This document shows positions 33,026 to 40,722 of a stretch of 64,000 bases of DNA, one piece after another. The position numbers were made by a program, and so were the translations under genes. Source of the stretch: JAAYVZ01 sp035384965 (lineage in GTDB: Bacteria; Acidobacteriota; Thermoanaerobaculia; Thermoanaerobaculales; Thermoanaerobaculaceae). The first letter of the stretch is position 1, and each line of letters opens with the position of its first letter. The notes beneath the pieces are model-generated. The model saw only the letters and a list, made by a program, of their open reading frames with translations, was not told the origin of the DNA and did no database searches. Where the stretch lies: the NCBI GenBank assembly GCA_035384965.1, contig DAOOJE010000015.1:1-64000 (forward strand), read 5' to 3'.

Positions 33026-33784
33026 ATGGACGAACTCGAAACGACGCGCCGGAGGGAGTTCCTCAAGGACACGGTCCGCAAGCAGGTGGACTTCACGGCG
33101 ACCCACCAGAGCCGCGGCGTGCCGCCTCCGCCGCTGTCCAAACCGGCGCCGGAAGGCGCGCTGCGGGTGCCGCTGCCGCGGCCCGGGCACTGGCAGGGCA
33201 TCCGGGACGTCACGCTCGCGGCGGCCATTGCCGGCCGCAGGAGCCGGCGCGAGTTCGCCCCCGAGGCGGTCTCGCTCGACGAGCTGGCGTTCCTGCTGTG
33301 GGCGACCCAGGGCGTCACACGCCTGCTGGGGGCTGGCCACGCGCTGCGCACCGTGCCCTCGGCCGGCTGTCGCCACGCCTTCGAGACCTACCTCGCCATC
33401 CAGCGCGTGAAGGGGGTCGAGGCGGGGCTGTGGCGGTTCCTGCCGGTGGACAACCAGCTCGTGCGCCTCGGCGGCGACGGCGACCTCGGCTCCCGCCTCG
33501 TCGCCGCCACTTTCTTCCAGCGCTTCGTGGCCGCGGCCGCCGTGACGTTCGTGTGGACCGCCGTCCCCTACCGCATGGAGTGGCGCTACGGCGCCGCCGC
33601 CCACAAGGTCATCGCGCTGGACGCCGGCCATGTTTGCCAGAACCTCTACCTCGCCTGCGAGGCGGCGGGATGCGGCACGTGCGCCATCGCCGCCTACGAC
33701 CAGGAAGCGATGGACGAACTGCTCGGCGTGGACGGCGACGAGGAGCTGACGATCTACCTCGCGCCGGTCGGCAAGCGGCCATGA
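33026..33784 (+). CDS. SagB-type nitroreductase/dehydrogenase family protein
   Basis: A 252-residue FMN-dependent oxidoreductase of the nitroreductase fold, close to stand-alone SagB/ThcOx-like members. Motifs: SRREFAPEAVSLDELAFLLWATQG (shown as SRREF...LWATQG), RTVPSAGCRHAFETYLA and the C-terminal FMN-contact region LDAGHVCQNLYLACEAAG. It starts at ATG 33026 with GGGGGAGAG upstream. No azole-peptide cyclodehydratase or precursor peptide is adjacent, so a role in peptide modification is not supported. A general redox role is more likely. Predicted cytosolic. Confidence 0.85.
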   Translation: MDELETTRRREFLKDTVRKQVDFTATHQSRGVPPPPLSKPAPEGALRVPLPRPGHWQGIRDVTLAAAIAGRRSRREFAPEAVSLDELAFLLWATQGVTRLLGAGHALRTVPSAGCRHAFETYLAIQRVKGVEAGLWRFLPVDNQLVRLGGDGDLGSRLVAATFFQRFVAAAAVTFVWTAVPYRMEWRYGAAAHKVIALDAGHVCQNLYLACEAAGCGTCAIAAYDQEAMDELLGVDGDEELTIYLAPVGKRP

Positions 33785-33810
33785 TCACGGCCTCGCGCCC
33801 GAGGCCGTGA
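33785..33810. terminator. 11-bp hairpin between convergent genes
   Basis: TCACGGCCTCG (33785-33795) and its exact complement (33800-33810) with a 4-nt loop lie right after the nitroreductase stop and before the end of the convergent cyclophilin gene. No U-tract. Confidence 0.5.
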
Positions 33811-33870
33811 CGGGAAGGCCGGCCGGACGGTTCGACACCCGGCTCGCCCCGCGAGGACGGCGGAAGGTCC

Positions 33871-34380
33871 TCAGTCGTCGACCGTGACGCGGTCGACCCG
33901 CACCGGCGTCAGGGGGCGGTCGCACCCGTCGGTGGGGGTCGTCTCGATGGCGTGCACCACCTCCATACCCTCGATGACGCGCCCGAACACCGGGTGCCGC
34001 GAGGGGCCGGGGGTGAACCAGTCGAGGTAATGGTTGTGCGCGACGTTGATGAAGAACTGCGAGCCACCGGAATTGGGGCGGCCGGTGTTGGCCATCGCCA
34101 GCGTGCCGGGTCCGTTCGACAGGCGGGCGGCGAACTCGTCGGGGATGGTGCCGTGCGGCGGCCCGCCTGTCCCGGCTCGCGGGCTGTCGGGGTCACGGCT
34201 GTAGGGGCAGCCGAACTGGATCATGAAGCCCTTGATGACGCGATGGAAGTGCAAGCCGTCGTAGAACCCGCTCCTGGCGAGGGCGAGGAAGTTTTCGGCG
34301 GTGATTGGCATCTCGGCCCGGAAGATCTCGGCCTTGAAGGTGCCGGCGGTGGTCTCGAACGTCGCGACGGGGTTGGGCAT
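33871..34380 (-). CDS. Peptidyl-prolyl cis-trans isomerase (cyclophilin)
   Basis: A 169-residue cyclophilin that speeds proline isomerisation during protein folding. The active-site motifs FHRVIKGFMIQ (catalytic Arg) and GSQFFI are present. The length matches cytosolic bacterial cyclophilins (PpiB-type) and no signal peptide is seen. An insert around residues 58-75 (PYSRDPDSPRAGTGGP) is found in many bacterial members. It is monocistronic, between convergent and divergent neighbours. Confidence 0.94.
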   Translation of the reverse strand: MPNPVATFETTAGTFKAEIFRAEMPITAENFLALARSGFYDGLHFHRVIKGFMIQFGCPYSRDPDSPRAGTGGPPHGTIPDEFAARLSNGPGTLAMANTGRPNSGGSQFFINVAHNHYLDWFTPGPSRHPVFGRVIEGMEVVHAIETTPTDGCDRPLTPVRVDRVTVDD

Positions 34381-34457
34381 CGGGGTAGGCGCTCCCTTCT
34401 CGAGGAGAAGACTAGCAGGCGGCGTGGCCGGCCGTCAGACGCCATGCCGGGCTCGGC

Positions 34458-34463
34458 TATCAT
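34458..34463 (+). promoter_or_regulatory. Putative -10 box (TATCAT) of MBL-fold gene
   Basis: TATCAT ends six nucleotides before ATG 34470, consistent with a leaderless transcript. No Shine-Dalgarno is visible before that ATG. Confidence 0.5.
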
Positions 34464-34469
34464 GCCTTC

Positions 34470-35861
34470 ATGGTCAACCTCACGTTTCTGGGAGCCACCG
34501 GCACCGTCACCGGTTCGCGCTACCTCGTCGAGGCGCACGGCACGAGGGTGCTGGTCGACGCCGGCATGTTCCAGGGGCCGAAAGAGCTACGACTCCGCAA
34601 CTGGGCGCCGTTCCCGGTCGAGCCGTCGGCGCTCGACCACGTGATCCTGACCCATGCCCACATCGATCACACGGGCATTCTCCCTTTGCTGGTGCGGCAG
34701 GGGTTCGCCGGGCCCACCCTCGCCACGCCCTCGACGCTGCGGCTGCTCCGGGTGCTGCTGCCGGACGCGGCCCACCTCCAGGAGGAAGAAGCGCGCTACG
34801 CCAACAAGGTGGGATCCACCAAGCACCACCCGGCACAGCCGCTGTTCGACCTCGAGGACGTCAAGCAGGCGCTGCGCACGATTCGCCCGGTGCCGTTCGG
34901 AGAGTGGCACGAGCTGCACCCGGGGATGCAGGTCCGCTTTCACCGCCAGGGGCACATCCTCGGCGCCGCCGCCGTCGAGCTGCGCGTCAAGGCGTCCGGC
35001 GAGCATGTCACGCTGTATTTCTCGGGCGATGTCGGGCGCTACGACGCGCCGATCCTGCCGCCGCCCGAGTCTTACCCGGGCTCCACGTACCTCGTGGTGG
35101 AGTCCACGTACGGCGATCGCCTGCACGCCGCCACCGATCCGCGCGACGATCTAGCCGAGGTCATCACCGCGGCGGTCGAGAACGGGGGCGTGGTCCTCAT
35201 TCCCGCCTTCGCCATCGACCGCACCCAGGAGGTGCTGTACTACCTGCGCGAGCTCATCGAGGACGAGGTGGTGCCGCCGGTACCGATCTTCGTCGACTCG
35301 CCGATGGCACGCGAGGCCACGACCGCATACCGCGAAACTGCCCGCGAGCACGACGCCGAGACCCGGCACCTCCGCGGCGAGGGCGTCGATCCGCTCTCCC
35401 CCCCCAACCTCACGATGGTCGGACGCACCGACGAATCGAAGCGCCTCAACTCGCTCGGTGGGCCGGCAATCATCATCTCGGCCTCAGGGATGGCCACCGG
35501 GGGCCGGATCCTCCATCACCTCCGGCACCGGCTGCCGCGCCCGGAGACTACGGTGTTGTTCGTCGGCTACCAGGCGGAGGGTACGCGCGGCAGGGCGATC
35601 CTGGAGGGCGCCGAGGCCGTCAAGATCTTCGGCGAGATGGTGCCGGTGCGCTCGCAGGTTCGCTCGATCTCTTCGCTGTCCGCCCACGCCGACGCCGACG
35701 AGCTCGAGATCTGGCTCGCCCGCGCCGAACTGGCGCCGCGAACGGTGTTCGTGACACACGGCGAACCGGCCGCGAGCGCCGCCCTCGCCGAACGCATCAC
35801 CCGCCGCTTCTCGTGGCCGTGCCACATCCCCGCACTCGAGGACACCGTGCGGCTGGTATGA
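34470..35861 (+). CDS. MBL-fold/beta-CASP RNA-processing exonuclease-like protein
   Basis: A 463-residue metallo-beta-lactamase of the CPSF/beta-CASP group, predicted to cut or trim RNA in the cytosol using two zinc ions. Zinc motif TH62-A-H64-I-D66-H67, second motif FSGDVGRYD, beta-CASP insert with AFAIDRTQEVLYYL and VDSPMA, and C-terminal motifs SASGMATGG and SSLSAHAD plus THGE. The length fits YSH1/RNase-J-like bacterial members of this group, but it is not RNase J (about 550 residues). It lies convergent to the RNase Y gene. Confidence 0.9.
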   Translation: MVNLTFLGATGTVTGSRYLVEAHGTRVLVDAGMFQGPKELRLRNWAPFPVEPSALDHVILTHAHIDHTGILPLLVRQGFAGPTLATPSTLRLLRVLLPDAAHLQEEEARYANKVGSTKHHPAQPLFDLEDVKQALRTIRPVPFGEWHELHPGMQVRFHRQGHILGAAAVELRVKASGEHVTLYFSGDVGRYDAPILPPPESYPGSTYLVVESTYGDRLHAATDPRDDLAEVITAAVENGGVVLIPAFAIDRTQEVLYYLRELIEDEVVPPVPIFVDSPMAREATTAYRETAREHDAETRHLRGEGVDPLSPPNLTMVGRTDESKRLNSLGGPAIIISASGMATGGRILHHLRHRLPRPETTVLFVGYQAEGTRGRAILEGAEAVKIFGEMVPVRSQVRSISSLSAHADADELEIWLARAELAPRTVFVTHGEPAASAALAERITRRFSWPCHIPALEDTVRLV

Positions 35862-35895
35862 GGGCGGAGAGGGCGCGCTCTCCCGCGCCCGTCGC

Positions 35896-37479
35896 CTATC
35901 TCGCGTACTCCACGGCCCGCGTCTCGCGGATCACCGTCACCTTGATCTGGCCGGGGTACGTCAGCTCGGCCTCGATGCGGCGGGCGAGGTCGCGGGACAG
36001 CCAGATCGCGTCCTCGTCGGAGAGCTTCTCGGACTCGACGATGATGCGCAGCTCCCGGCCCGCCTGGATCGCGAACGCCTTCTGCACGCCCTTGAAGTCG
36101 GCAGCGATCGCTTCCAGCTTCTCGAGACGCTTGAGGTAGCTCTCCAGAATCTCGCGGCGGGCCCCCGGCCGTGCCGCCGAGAGCGCATCGGCCGCCGTGA
36201 CGAGCACCGCCTCCACGGAGTGCGGGTCGACGTCGCCGTGGTGGCACTCCATGGCGTGGATCACGTCCTCGGACTCGCCGTACTTACGCAGCAGGTCGCG
36301 CCCCAGGGTGAGATGGGTGCCTTCCATCTCGCGGTCGATGGCCTTGCCAATGTCGTGCAGCAGCCCGGCGCGCTTGGCGACCCGGACGTTGACGCGCAGC
36401 TCGTTGGCCATGTAACCGGCCAGCCAGGCGACCTCCTTGGCGTGGGCGAGCACGTTCTGGCCGTACGAGGTGCGGTACTGCAGTCGGCCCAGCAGCTTGA
36501 GCAACTCGGGGTGGACATCGGGGAAGCCCAGCTCGAGCGCCGCCGCCTCGCCGTCGCGGAAGATCTTCTCGTCGAGCTCGGCCTGGACCTTGGCGACCAC
36601 CTCCTCGATCCGCCCGGGGTGGATCCGGCCGTCGCTCATGAGGCGCTGCAGCGCCAACCGCGCCACCTCGCGCCGCACCGGGTCGAAGCAGGACAGCAGC
36701 ACCGCCCCGGGCGTGTCGTCGACGATCAGGTCGACGCCGGTGGCGGTCTCCAGGGCGCGGATGTTGCGCCCCTCGCGCCCGATGATCCGGCCCTTCATCT
36801 CGTCGTTGGGAAGATCCACGACCGAAACCGTGCTCTCGACCACGTGCTCCGCCGCCACCCGCTGGATGGCGAGCGAGATGATGCGCTTGGCGCGGTTGTT
36901 GGCCTCCTGGGTCGCCTCTTCTTCGATGCGCCGCACGATCCGCGCCGCGTCCATGCGCGCCTCGGTCTCCATGGCCCGCATGAGCTCGGCCTTGGCCTGC
37001 TCCGAGGTCATGCCGGCGATGCGCTCCAGGGTGGCGCGCTGCTCGGCCACCCGGGCGGCGATGGCGTCCTCCTCGAGCGCCACCGCTACCTCGCGGTCGT
37101 CGAGCGACTGCTTGCGGGCGTCCAGCTCGCGGGCGCGCTCCTCCAAGACCCTGGCGCGCTCGTCCACGGCCAGGGCGCGCTGCTCGAGCCGCTGCTCCTG
37201 GCTCAGCAGCTCTTGCCGGTACTCCCGTGTCTCTCGTTCGAACTCGCTCCGCGCCTGGAGCAGCTTCTCGCGCGCCTCGATGGCGGCATCCTTGGCGAGC
37301 TGCTCGGCTTCCTGCTGCGCCCGCGCGACGATCCGGCGGTGTTCTTGCTCGGCCGCCGCCCGCAGCGCCTCGGCCTCGGCGGCCACCCGGCGCAAGCGCC
37401 GGCGGCCGAGCAGCACGACACCCGCCGCCGCGAGCGCCACGAGGACAGCGCCAGCGACGAGAATCACTGTGCCGATCAT
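35896..37479 (-). CDS. rny: Ribonuclease Y
   Basis: A 527-residue membrane-anchored endoribonuclease that starts mRNA decay. One N-terminal transmembrane helix (about 2-25) is followed by a long coiled coil (about 28-190), a KH domain (GRIIGREGRNIR, about 232) and an HD domain (LLHDIGKA, about 370). The length and domain order match the family (about 520). It follows zapA and 6S RNA on the same strand, a known conserved arrangement in several phyla. A convergent beta-CASP nuclease gene ends 34 bp away. Confidence 0.96.
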   Translation of the reverse strand: MIGTVILVAGAVLVALAAAGVVLLGRRRLRRVAAEAEALRAAAEQEHRRIVARAQQEAEQLAKDAAIEAREKLLQARSEFERETREYRQELLSQEQRLEQRALAVDERARVLEERARELDARKQSLDDREVAVALEEDAIAARVAEQRATLERIAGMTSEQAKAELMRAMETEARMDAARIVRRIEEEATQEANNRAKRIISLAIQRVAAEHVVESTVSVVDLPNDEMKGRIIGREGRNIRALETATGVDLIVDDTPGAVLLSCFDPVRREVARLALQRLMSDGRIHPGRIEEVVAKVQAELDEKIFRDGEAAALELGFPDVHPELLKLLGRLQYRTSYGQNVLAHAKEVAWLAGYMANELRVNVRVAKRAGLLHDIGKAIDREMEGTHLTLGRDLLRKYGESEDVIHAMECHHGDVDPHSVEAVLVTAADALSAARPGARREILESYLKRLEKLEAIAADFKGVQKAFAIQAGRELRIIVESEKLSDEDAIWLSRDLARRIEAELTYPGQIKVTVIRETRAVEYAR

Positions 37480-37536
37480 TCCGTCCCCCTCTCAAGGAAC
37501 AAGGGGTACGGCCCGAGAACTCCGCCGAAGTGAAAG

Positions 37537-37734
37537 GAGTTGAGGCCCCCGCACTCGGCCGTGTGAGCAACCCCATTTGAACCTGCTGACCACAGGTTGG
37601 GTGCCTGCCCGCCTCGCGTCACTCGCCGGGAAGCTCGATCAGCAGGGCAGGACGGCGGCTCCCATCAAATAGGTGTTGGTTCAAGAATAGTTTCGCTCAT
37701 CACCAACCGCGCAGGGGCCTCCGTTTCTCAACTC
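37537..37734 (-). ncRNA. ssrS: 6S RNA
   Basis: About 198 nt between zapA and rny. The ends form a closing stem: GAGTTGAG (37734-37727) with CTCAACTC (37544-37537), continued by GGCCCC with GGGGCC. Blocks shared with E. coli 6S RNA are visible in the same order: GCGGTTGGTGA near the 5' third and CTTGAACCAA further on. 6S RNA mimics an open promoter and sequesters the sigma-70 holoenzyme in stationary phase. The 5' end overlaps the zapA stop codon. Boundaries are from pairing only. Confidence 0.85.
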
Positions 37735-38039
37735 GCTCCAGTGCCCGAGGTGGTCAGCACCTCGTCCAGCCTTGCCACCAGACCATTCACTCGCTGGCGA
37801 ACACGCTCGGTCCGCAAACCCGGTTCCGTCTCGAGCTCCGTGAAGAGCTCATCCGCAATGTTCAACGCCGTCAAGACGGCGAGTTTCGCCGTATCCACGT
37901 GGGGAGACATCTCGGCGAGCTGGCGCATGCGCTGGTCGACGAACCTTGCGAGCTCGGTCAGCCGCTCGCCGGGGCCTGTCGTGCGCAGCTCATATCGCCG
38001 CCCGTAGATCTCCACCGCGGTCCGGCTGTCCACTCCCAC
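37728..38039 (-). CDS. zapA: Cell division protein ZapA
   Basis: A 103-residue FtsZ-ring stabiliser. N-terminal beta part (VEIYGRRYELRTTG) and C-terminal coiled-coil helix (KLAVLTALNIADELFTELE). GTG 38039 is preferred over ATG 38075 because GAGGAG sits five nt before it and the N-terminus then matches ZapA. A TATACT box lies about 17 nt further upstream. It is followed directly by the 6S RNA gene, the context seen in many bacteria. Confidence 0.9.
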   Translation of the reverse strand: MGVDSRTAVEIYGRRYELRTTGPGERLTELARFVDQRMRQLAEMSPHVDTAKLAVLTALNIADELFTELETEPGLRTERVRQRVNGLVARLDEVLTTSGTGAS

Positions 38040-38095
38040 AAGTCTCCTCAAGAGCGAGTATACACTGCCCGTCAAACACGCTCTTTGCGTTGTGA

Positions 38096-38494
38096 TCAGC
38101 GGGTTTTCGCCGGCGCAGGCGGGGCCGGCTCGCTGCTCATCTGCACGCGCCCCTCGAGCTTCGCGCCCTCGACCACGTGGAGCGCGGCGGCGCGCACGTC
38201 GCCGCGCACCGCAGCCGTGGCCAGCAGCTCGGCGAGTTCCTTGGCAGTCACGTTGCCGTCGACCCTTCCGGCAAGGCGGACCGTGGTGCCCGTGATCTCG
38301 CCTTCCACGACCGCACCCTCCACGACCTCGATCAGTGCTCCCACGTCGATGGTGCCCTTGACCGTCCCCTCGACGCGCACCGGCTTCGAGCCGCCGAGTT
38401 CCCCGGTCAGCAGCGTGTCACGAGCGATCACCGTGGAGGTGGCTCGAGGCTTCAGGTCGCCCTGCTCGTGACCGCTGTCCTTGCCGAAGCTCAC
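38096..38494 (-). CDS. Bactofilin
   Basis: A 132-residue cytoskeletal polymer-forming protein. The core is a run of short beta-helix repeats (GELGGSKPVRVEGTVKG, VEGAVVEGEITG, LAGRVDGNVTAKEL, AVRGDVRAAALHV) with a Pro/Ala tail. GTG 38494 with CGGAG upstream is used because the earlier ATG 38521 lies inside the tRNA-Gly gene. It sits just downstream of tRNA-Gly on the same strand and is probably co-transcribed with it. Likely roles are in cell shape or positioning; the specific function is unknown. Confidence 0.85.
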   Translation of the reverse strand: MSFGKDSGHEQGDLKPRATSTVIARDTLLTGELGGSKPVRVEGTVKGTIDVGALIEVVEGAVVEGEITGTTVRLAGRVDGNVTAKELAELLATAAVRGDVRAAALHVVEGAKLEGRVQMSSEPAPPAPAKTR

Positions 38495-38512
38495 GGGTGA
38501 CTCCGAAACTGG

Positions 38513-38585
38513 AGCGGGCAATGGGATTCGAACCCACGACTTGCAGCTTGGGAAGCTGCCACTCTGCCAGCTGAGTTATGCCCGC
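38513..38585 (-). tRNA. tRNA-Gly (CCC)
   Basis: A 73-nt tRNA on the minus strand. Acceptor GCGGGCA/TGCCCGC, anticodon stem GCAGC/GCTGC with loop TTCCCAA (CCC). CCA is encoded at 38510-38512. Confidence 0.94.
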
Positions 38586-38607
38586 TCATGCGCCGCTGGC
38601 CGAGAAA

Positions 38608-38636
38608 AGCGTAGGTGGAGTCGCCCCCGCTGTCAA
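38608..38636 (-). promoter_or_regulatory. Promoter of tRNA-Gly-bactofilin
   Basis: Minus-strand TTGACA (38636-38631), exactly 17 bp, TACGCT (38613-38608), 22 bp upstream of the tRNA. Confidence 0.7.
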
Positions 38637-38723
38637 GAGACCTCGATCCATGGGGCCTGCCCGCTTCGCCGCTTTCCACCAGACTGCGGGGGCCCCCGCG
38701 CGAGCGCCCGGGTCCCCGCGCGC

Positions 38724-38751
38724 TTGACCCCGGACCCCGGTTCTGTAGAAT
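38724..38751 (+). promoter_or_regulatory. Promoter of tRNA(CAT)-tilS-hpt-ftsH
   Basis: TTGACC (38724-38729), 16 bp, TAGAAT (38746-38751), 16 bp before the tRNA. It is likely also the promoter of tilS, which begins 5 bp after the encoded CCA. Confidence 0.7.
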
Positions 38752-38767
38752 CCCCGCTGCCGGTCGT

Positions 38768-38839
38768 GCCGGCGTAGCTCAGAGGTAGAGCAGGGGTCTC
38801 ATAAGCCCCGTGTCAGTGGTTCGATTCCACTCGCCGGCA
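38768..38839 (+). tRNA. tRNA with CAT anticodon (Met, or Ile2 if lysidine-modified)
   Basis: Acceptor GCCGGCG/CGCCGGC, anticodon stem GGGGT/GCCCC, loop CTCATAA (CAT), CCA at 38840-38842. A paired first position (G1-C72) rules out initiator tRNA. Anticodon CAT fits elongator Met or the minor Ile tRNA that TilS modifies. The tilS gene follows immediately, which makes Ile2 worth testing, but the acceptor lacks the C4-G69/C5-G68 pairs reported for the E. coli TilS substrate. Confidence 0.9.
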
Positions 38840-38847
38840 CCACGTCT

Positions 38848-40182
38848 ATGGACGTCTCCGACTTTCCGTCGGCGTTTCGTCGCTCGTTTCCCGATCTGGT
38901 CGGCCAGCCGGTGCTCGTGGCGCTGTCGGGCGGCGCCGACTCCGTGGCGTTGCTCCACCTGCTCCGGCGTGCACACCCCGACCTCGGCTGCCCGGTTGCG
39001 GCGGTGCACGTCAACCACCACGCTCGCCCCGAGGCCGACGATGACGAGGGGTTCTGCCGTGAGCTGTGCCGGGAGCTGGGCGTGGCGCTCGAGGTGCACC
39101 ACCTGCTCGAGCCCTGCCCGCGCGGCCGGTCGCGCGAGGCGTGGTGGCGCGAGCAACGTTACGAGCGGCTCGAGGCCGCACGGCGCTCGCTCGGCTGTGC
39201 CGCCACGGCCACCGCCCACACCCGCGACGACCAGGCAGAAACTGTGCTGCTCAAGCTCCTGCGCGGGAGCGGACCGCGCGGCGTGGCGGGCATCCGGAGG
39301 CGGTGCGGCACGCTCGTCCGCCCACTCCTTGAACTCGGGCGCGCCCAGCTGCGGGGCTGGCTGCGTGAAATCGGCGGGAGCTGGCGCGAGGACCCCGGCA
39401 ACGCCGACCCCGCCCAGCCGCGAGCGTGGCTGCGGCTCGTGGGGTTGCCGGCGCTCGAGGCGCGCTTTGCCGGGTCGACCCGGCATCTGTCCGCCTTTGC
39501 CCGGGCGCTGGCCGACGACGACGAGGCGCTCTCGAGCCTCGCCGCTGCCCTGCCCCGGCTGGAGATCGGCCAGCCCGTTGCACGCCAGGCCCTGGCTTCG
39601 GTCCAGCCAGCAGTGCAGCGGCGCTGGCTGCTCGCCCTCGCAGCCGAGTTGCCGCTGGCCGAGCCCCCGGACCGCACCCAGGTCGAGGCGTTCGAGGCCC
39701 TGCTGGCGGCCGGCGTCCCTGCGGCGGTAGACCTCGGGCGGCGGTGGGTGCTGCGCCGGCGCGGAGAGCGCCTCGTGCTGTGCCCGCCGCCACTGGCCCC
39801 TTTCCCGCCCCTGCCGGCGTCGCTGCCGTCGCGCATCGACCTCGCCGGCTACCCCTGCTTGGCGCTCGGCCGGGCGGTCGCCACGGCTGAACGCGTCGTG
39901 CACACGGCGTGGCTGGCAGCGCGGCTCGCTTCGGCGGAGGTTCGCTGGCGCCCGCTCGCGCCCGGAGAGACGGTGGCGTGGCCGCACGCCAGAGGGAGGA
40001 TCGGCCGCCTGCTGGGCGAGGCCGGTGTGCCTGCCGAGTGGCGGCGGGCGTGGCCGGTGCTCGAGGCGGATGGTAGGATGATTTGGATTCCCGGTGTCGG
40101 CACGGCCCCCGGATGGGCCGGGGAACCCGGCCAGGGGATCGTTGCCACTGTGGAGGAGCCATGGAAACGCCACGTGAGGTGA
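38848..40182 (+). CDS. tilS: tRNA(Ile)-lysidine synthetase
   Basis: A 444-residue enzyme that attaches lysine to C34 of tRNA-Ile(CAT) using ATP, switching it from Met to Ile decoding. PP-loop motif LVALSGGADSVALL (about 23-36), HVNHHAR, and the AHTRDDQAETVLL block are present, followed by the TilS substrate-binding and C-terminal domains. It begins 5 bp after a CAT-anticodon tRNA. It overlaps hpt by 22 bp. The order tilS-hpt-ftsH is the same as in Bacillus and many other bacteria. Confidence 0.95.
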   Translation: MDVSDFPSAFRRSFPDLVGQPVLVALSGGADSVALLHLLRRAHPDLGCPVAAVHVNHHARPEADDDEGFCRELCRELGVALEVHHLLEPCPRGRSREAWWREQRYERLEAARRSLGCAATATAHTRDDQAETVLLKLLRGSGPRGVAGIRRRCGTLVRPLLELGRAQLRGWLREIGGSWREDPGNADPAQPRAWLRLVGLPALEARFAGSTRHLSAFARALADDDEALSSLAAALPRLEIGQPVARQALASVQPAVQRRWLLALAAELPLAEPPDRTQVEAFEALLAAGVPAAVDLGRRWVLRRRGERLVLCPPPLAPFPPLPASLPSRIDLAGYPCLALGRAVATAERVVHTAWLAARLASAEVRWRPLAPGETVAWPHARGRIGRLLGEAGVPAEWRRAWPVLEADGRMIWIPGVGTAPGWAGEPGQGIVATVEEPWKRHVR

Positions 40183-40673
40183 TTCCCCCCGCGGTCATCG
40201 CCGCCCGCGTGCGCGAGCTGGGCGCGCAAATCGGCGCCGACTACCGCGGTCGTGAGGTCGTCCTGGTCGGGATGCTCAAGGGCGCAGCGGTCTTTCTCGC
40301 CGACCTGCTGAGGGCGATCGACGGCCAGGTCCGCTTTGAGCTGGTCAATGTCGTGCAGCAACCCGCCACGCGCGGCGAACTGGTGGAGCTCACCTACGCC
40401 ACGCAGGTGCATCTCGCCGGCGCCCACGCCCTCATCCTCAAGGACATCTGCCATTCGGGCGTGACCGAGAACTACCTCCTGACCCACCTGGCGCAGCAGC
40501 AGCCGGCCAGCCTCGAGGTGGCGACGTTCGTCAACAAGCCAAAACTCCGGCGCGTCGCCCTCGAGCCCAGGTACGTGGCGTTCGACGAGGTACCCGAGGG
40601 CCGCCTGGTCGGGTACGGCATGGAGTTCGAGGGGCGCTGGGGGAATCTGCCAGGCTTGTACGTTATTGGCTAG
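40161..40673 (+). CDS. hpt: Hypoxanthine phosphoribosyltransferase-like protein with altered PRPP motif
   Basis: A 170-residue member of the Hpt family by length, context (between tilS and ftsH) and conserved blocks: VLVGMLKGAAVFLADLLRAI near residue 34 (shown in part) and a C-terminal GYGMEFEGRWGNLPGLYV flap. The PRPP-binding signature, usually V-[ED]-D-I-x-D-T-G-x-T, reads L-K94-D-I-C-H98-S-G-V-T: the first acidic residue is Lys and the catalytic Asp is His. Purine salvage activity is therefore uncertain. ATG 40161 has GGAGGAG upstream. Confidence 0.85.
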   Translation: METPREVIPPAVIAARVRELGAQIGADYRGREVVLVGMLKGAAVFLADLLRAIDGQVRFELVNVVQQPATRGELVELTYATQVHLAGAHALILKDICHSGVTENYLLTHLAQQQPASLEVATFVNKPKLRRVALEPRYVAFDEVPEGRLVGYGMEFEGRWGNLPGLYVIG

Positions 40674-40722
40674 AGCGTGAGGGCCGGGTGCGACGCCGGC
40701 ACCAGTCGACCACGGAGCGAGT

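Noticed and set aside
33026..33784. Azole-forming RiPP cluster around the SagB-like gene
   Set aside because: No cyclodehydratase, precursor peptide or transporter in the vicinity; the oxidoreductase appears alone.
35862..35895. Terminator between the convergent MBL gene and rny
   Set aside because: Only a six-bp GC hairpin without U-tract; too weak to list.
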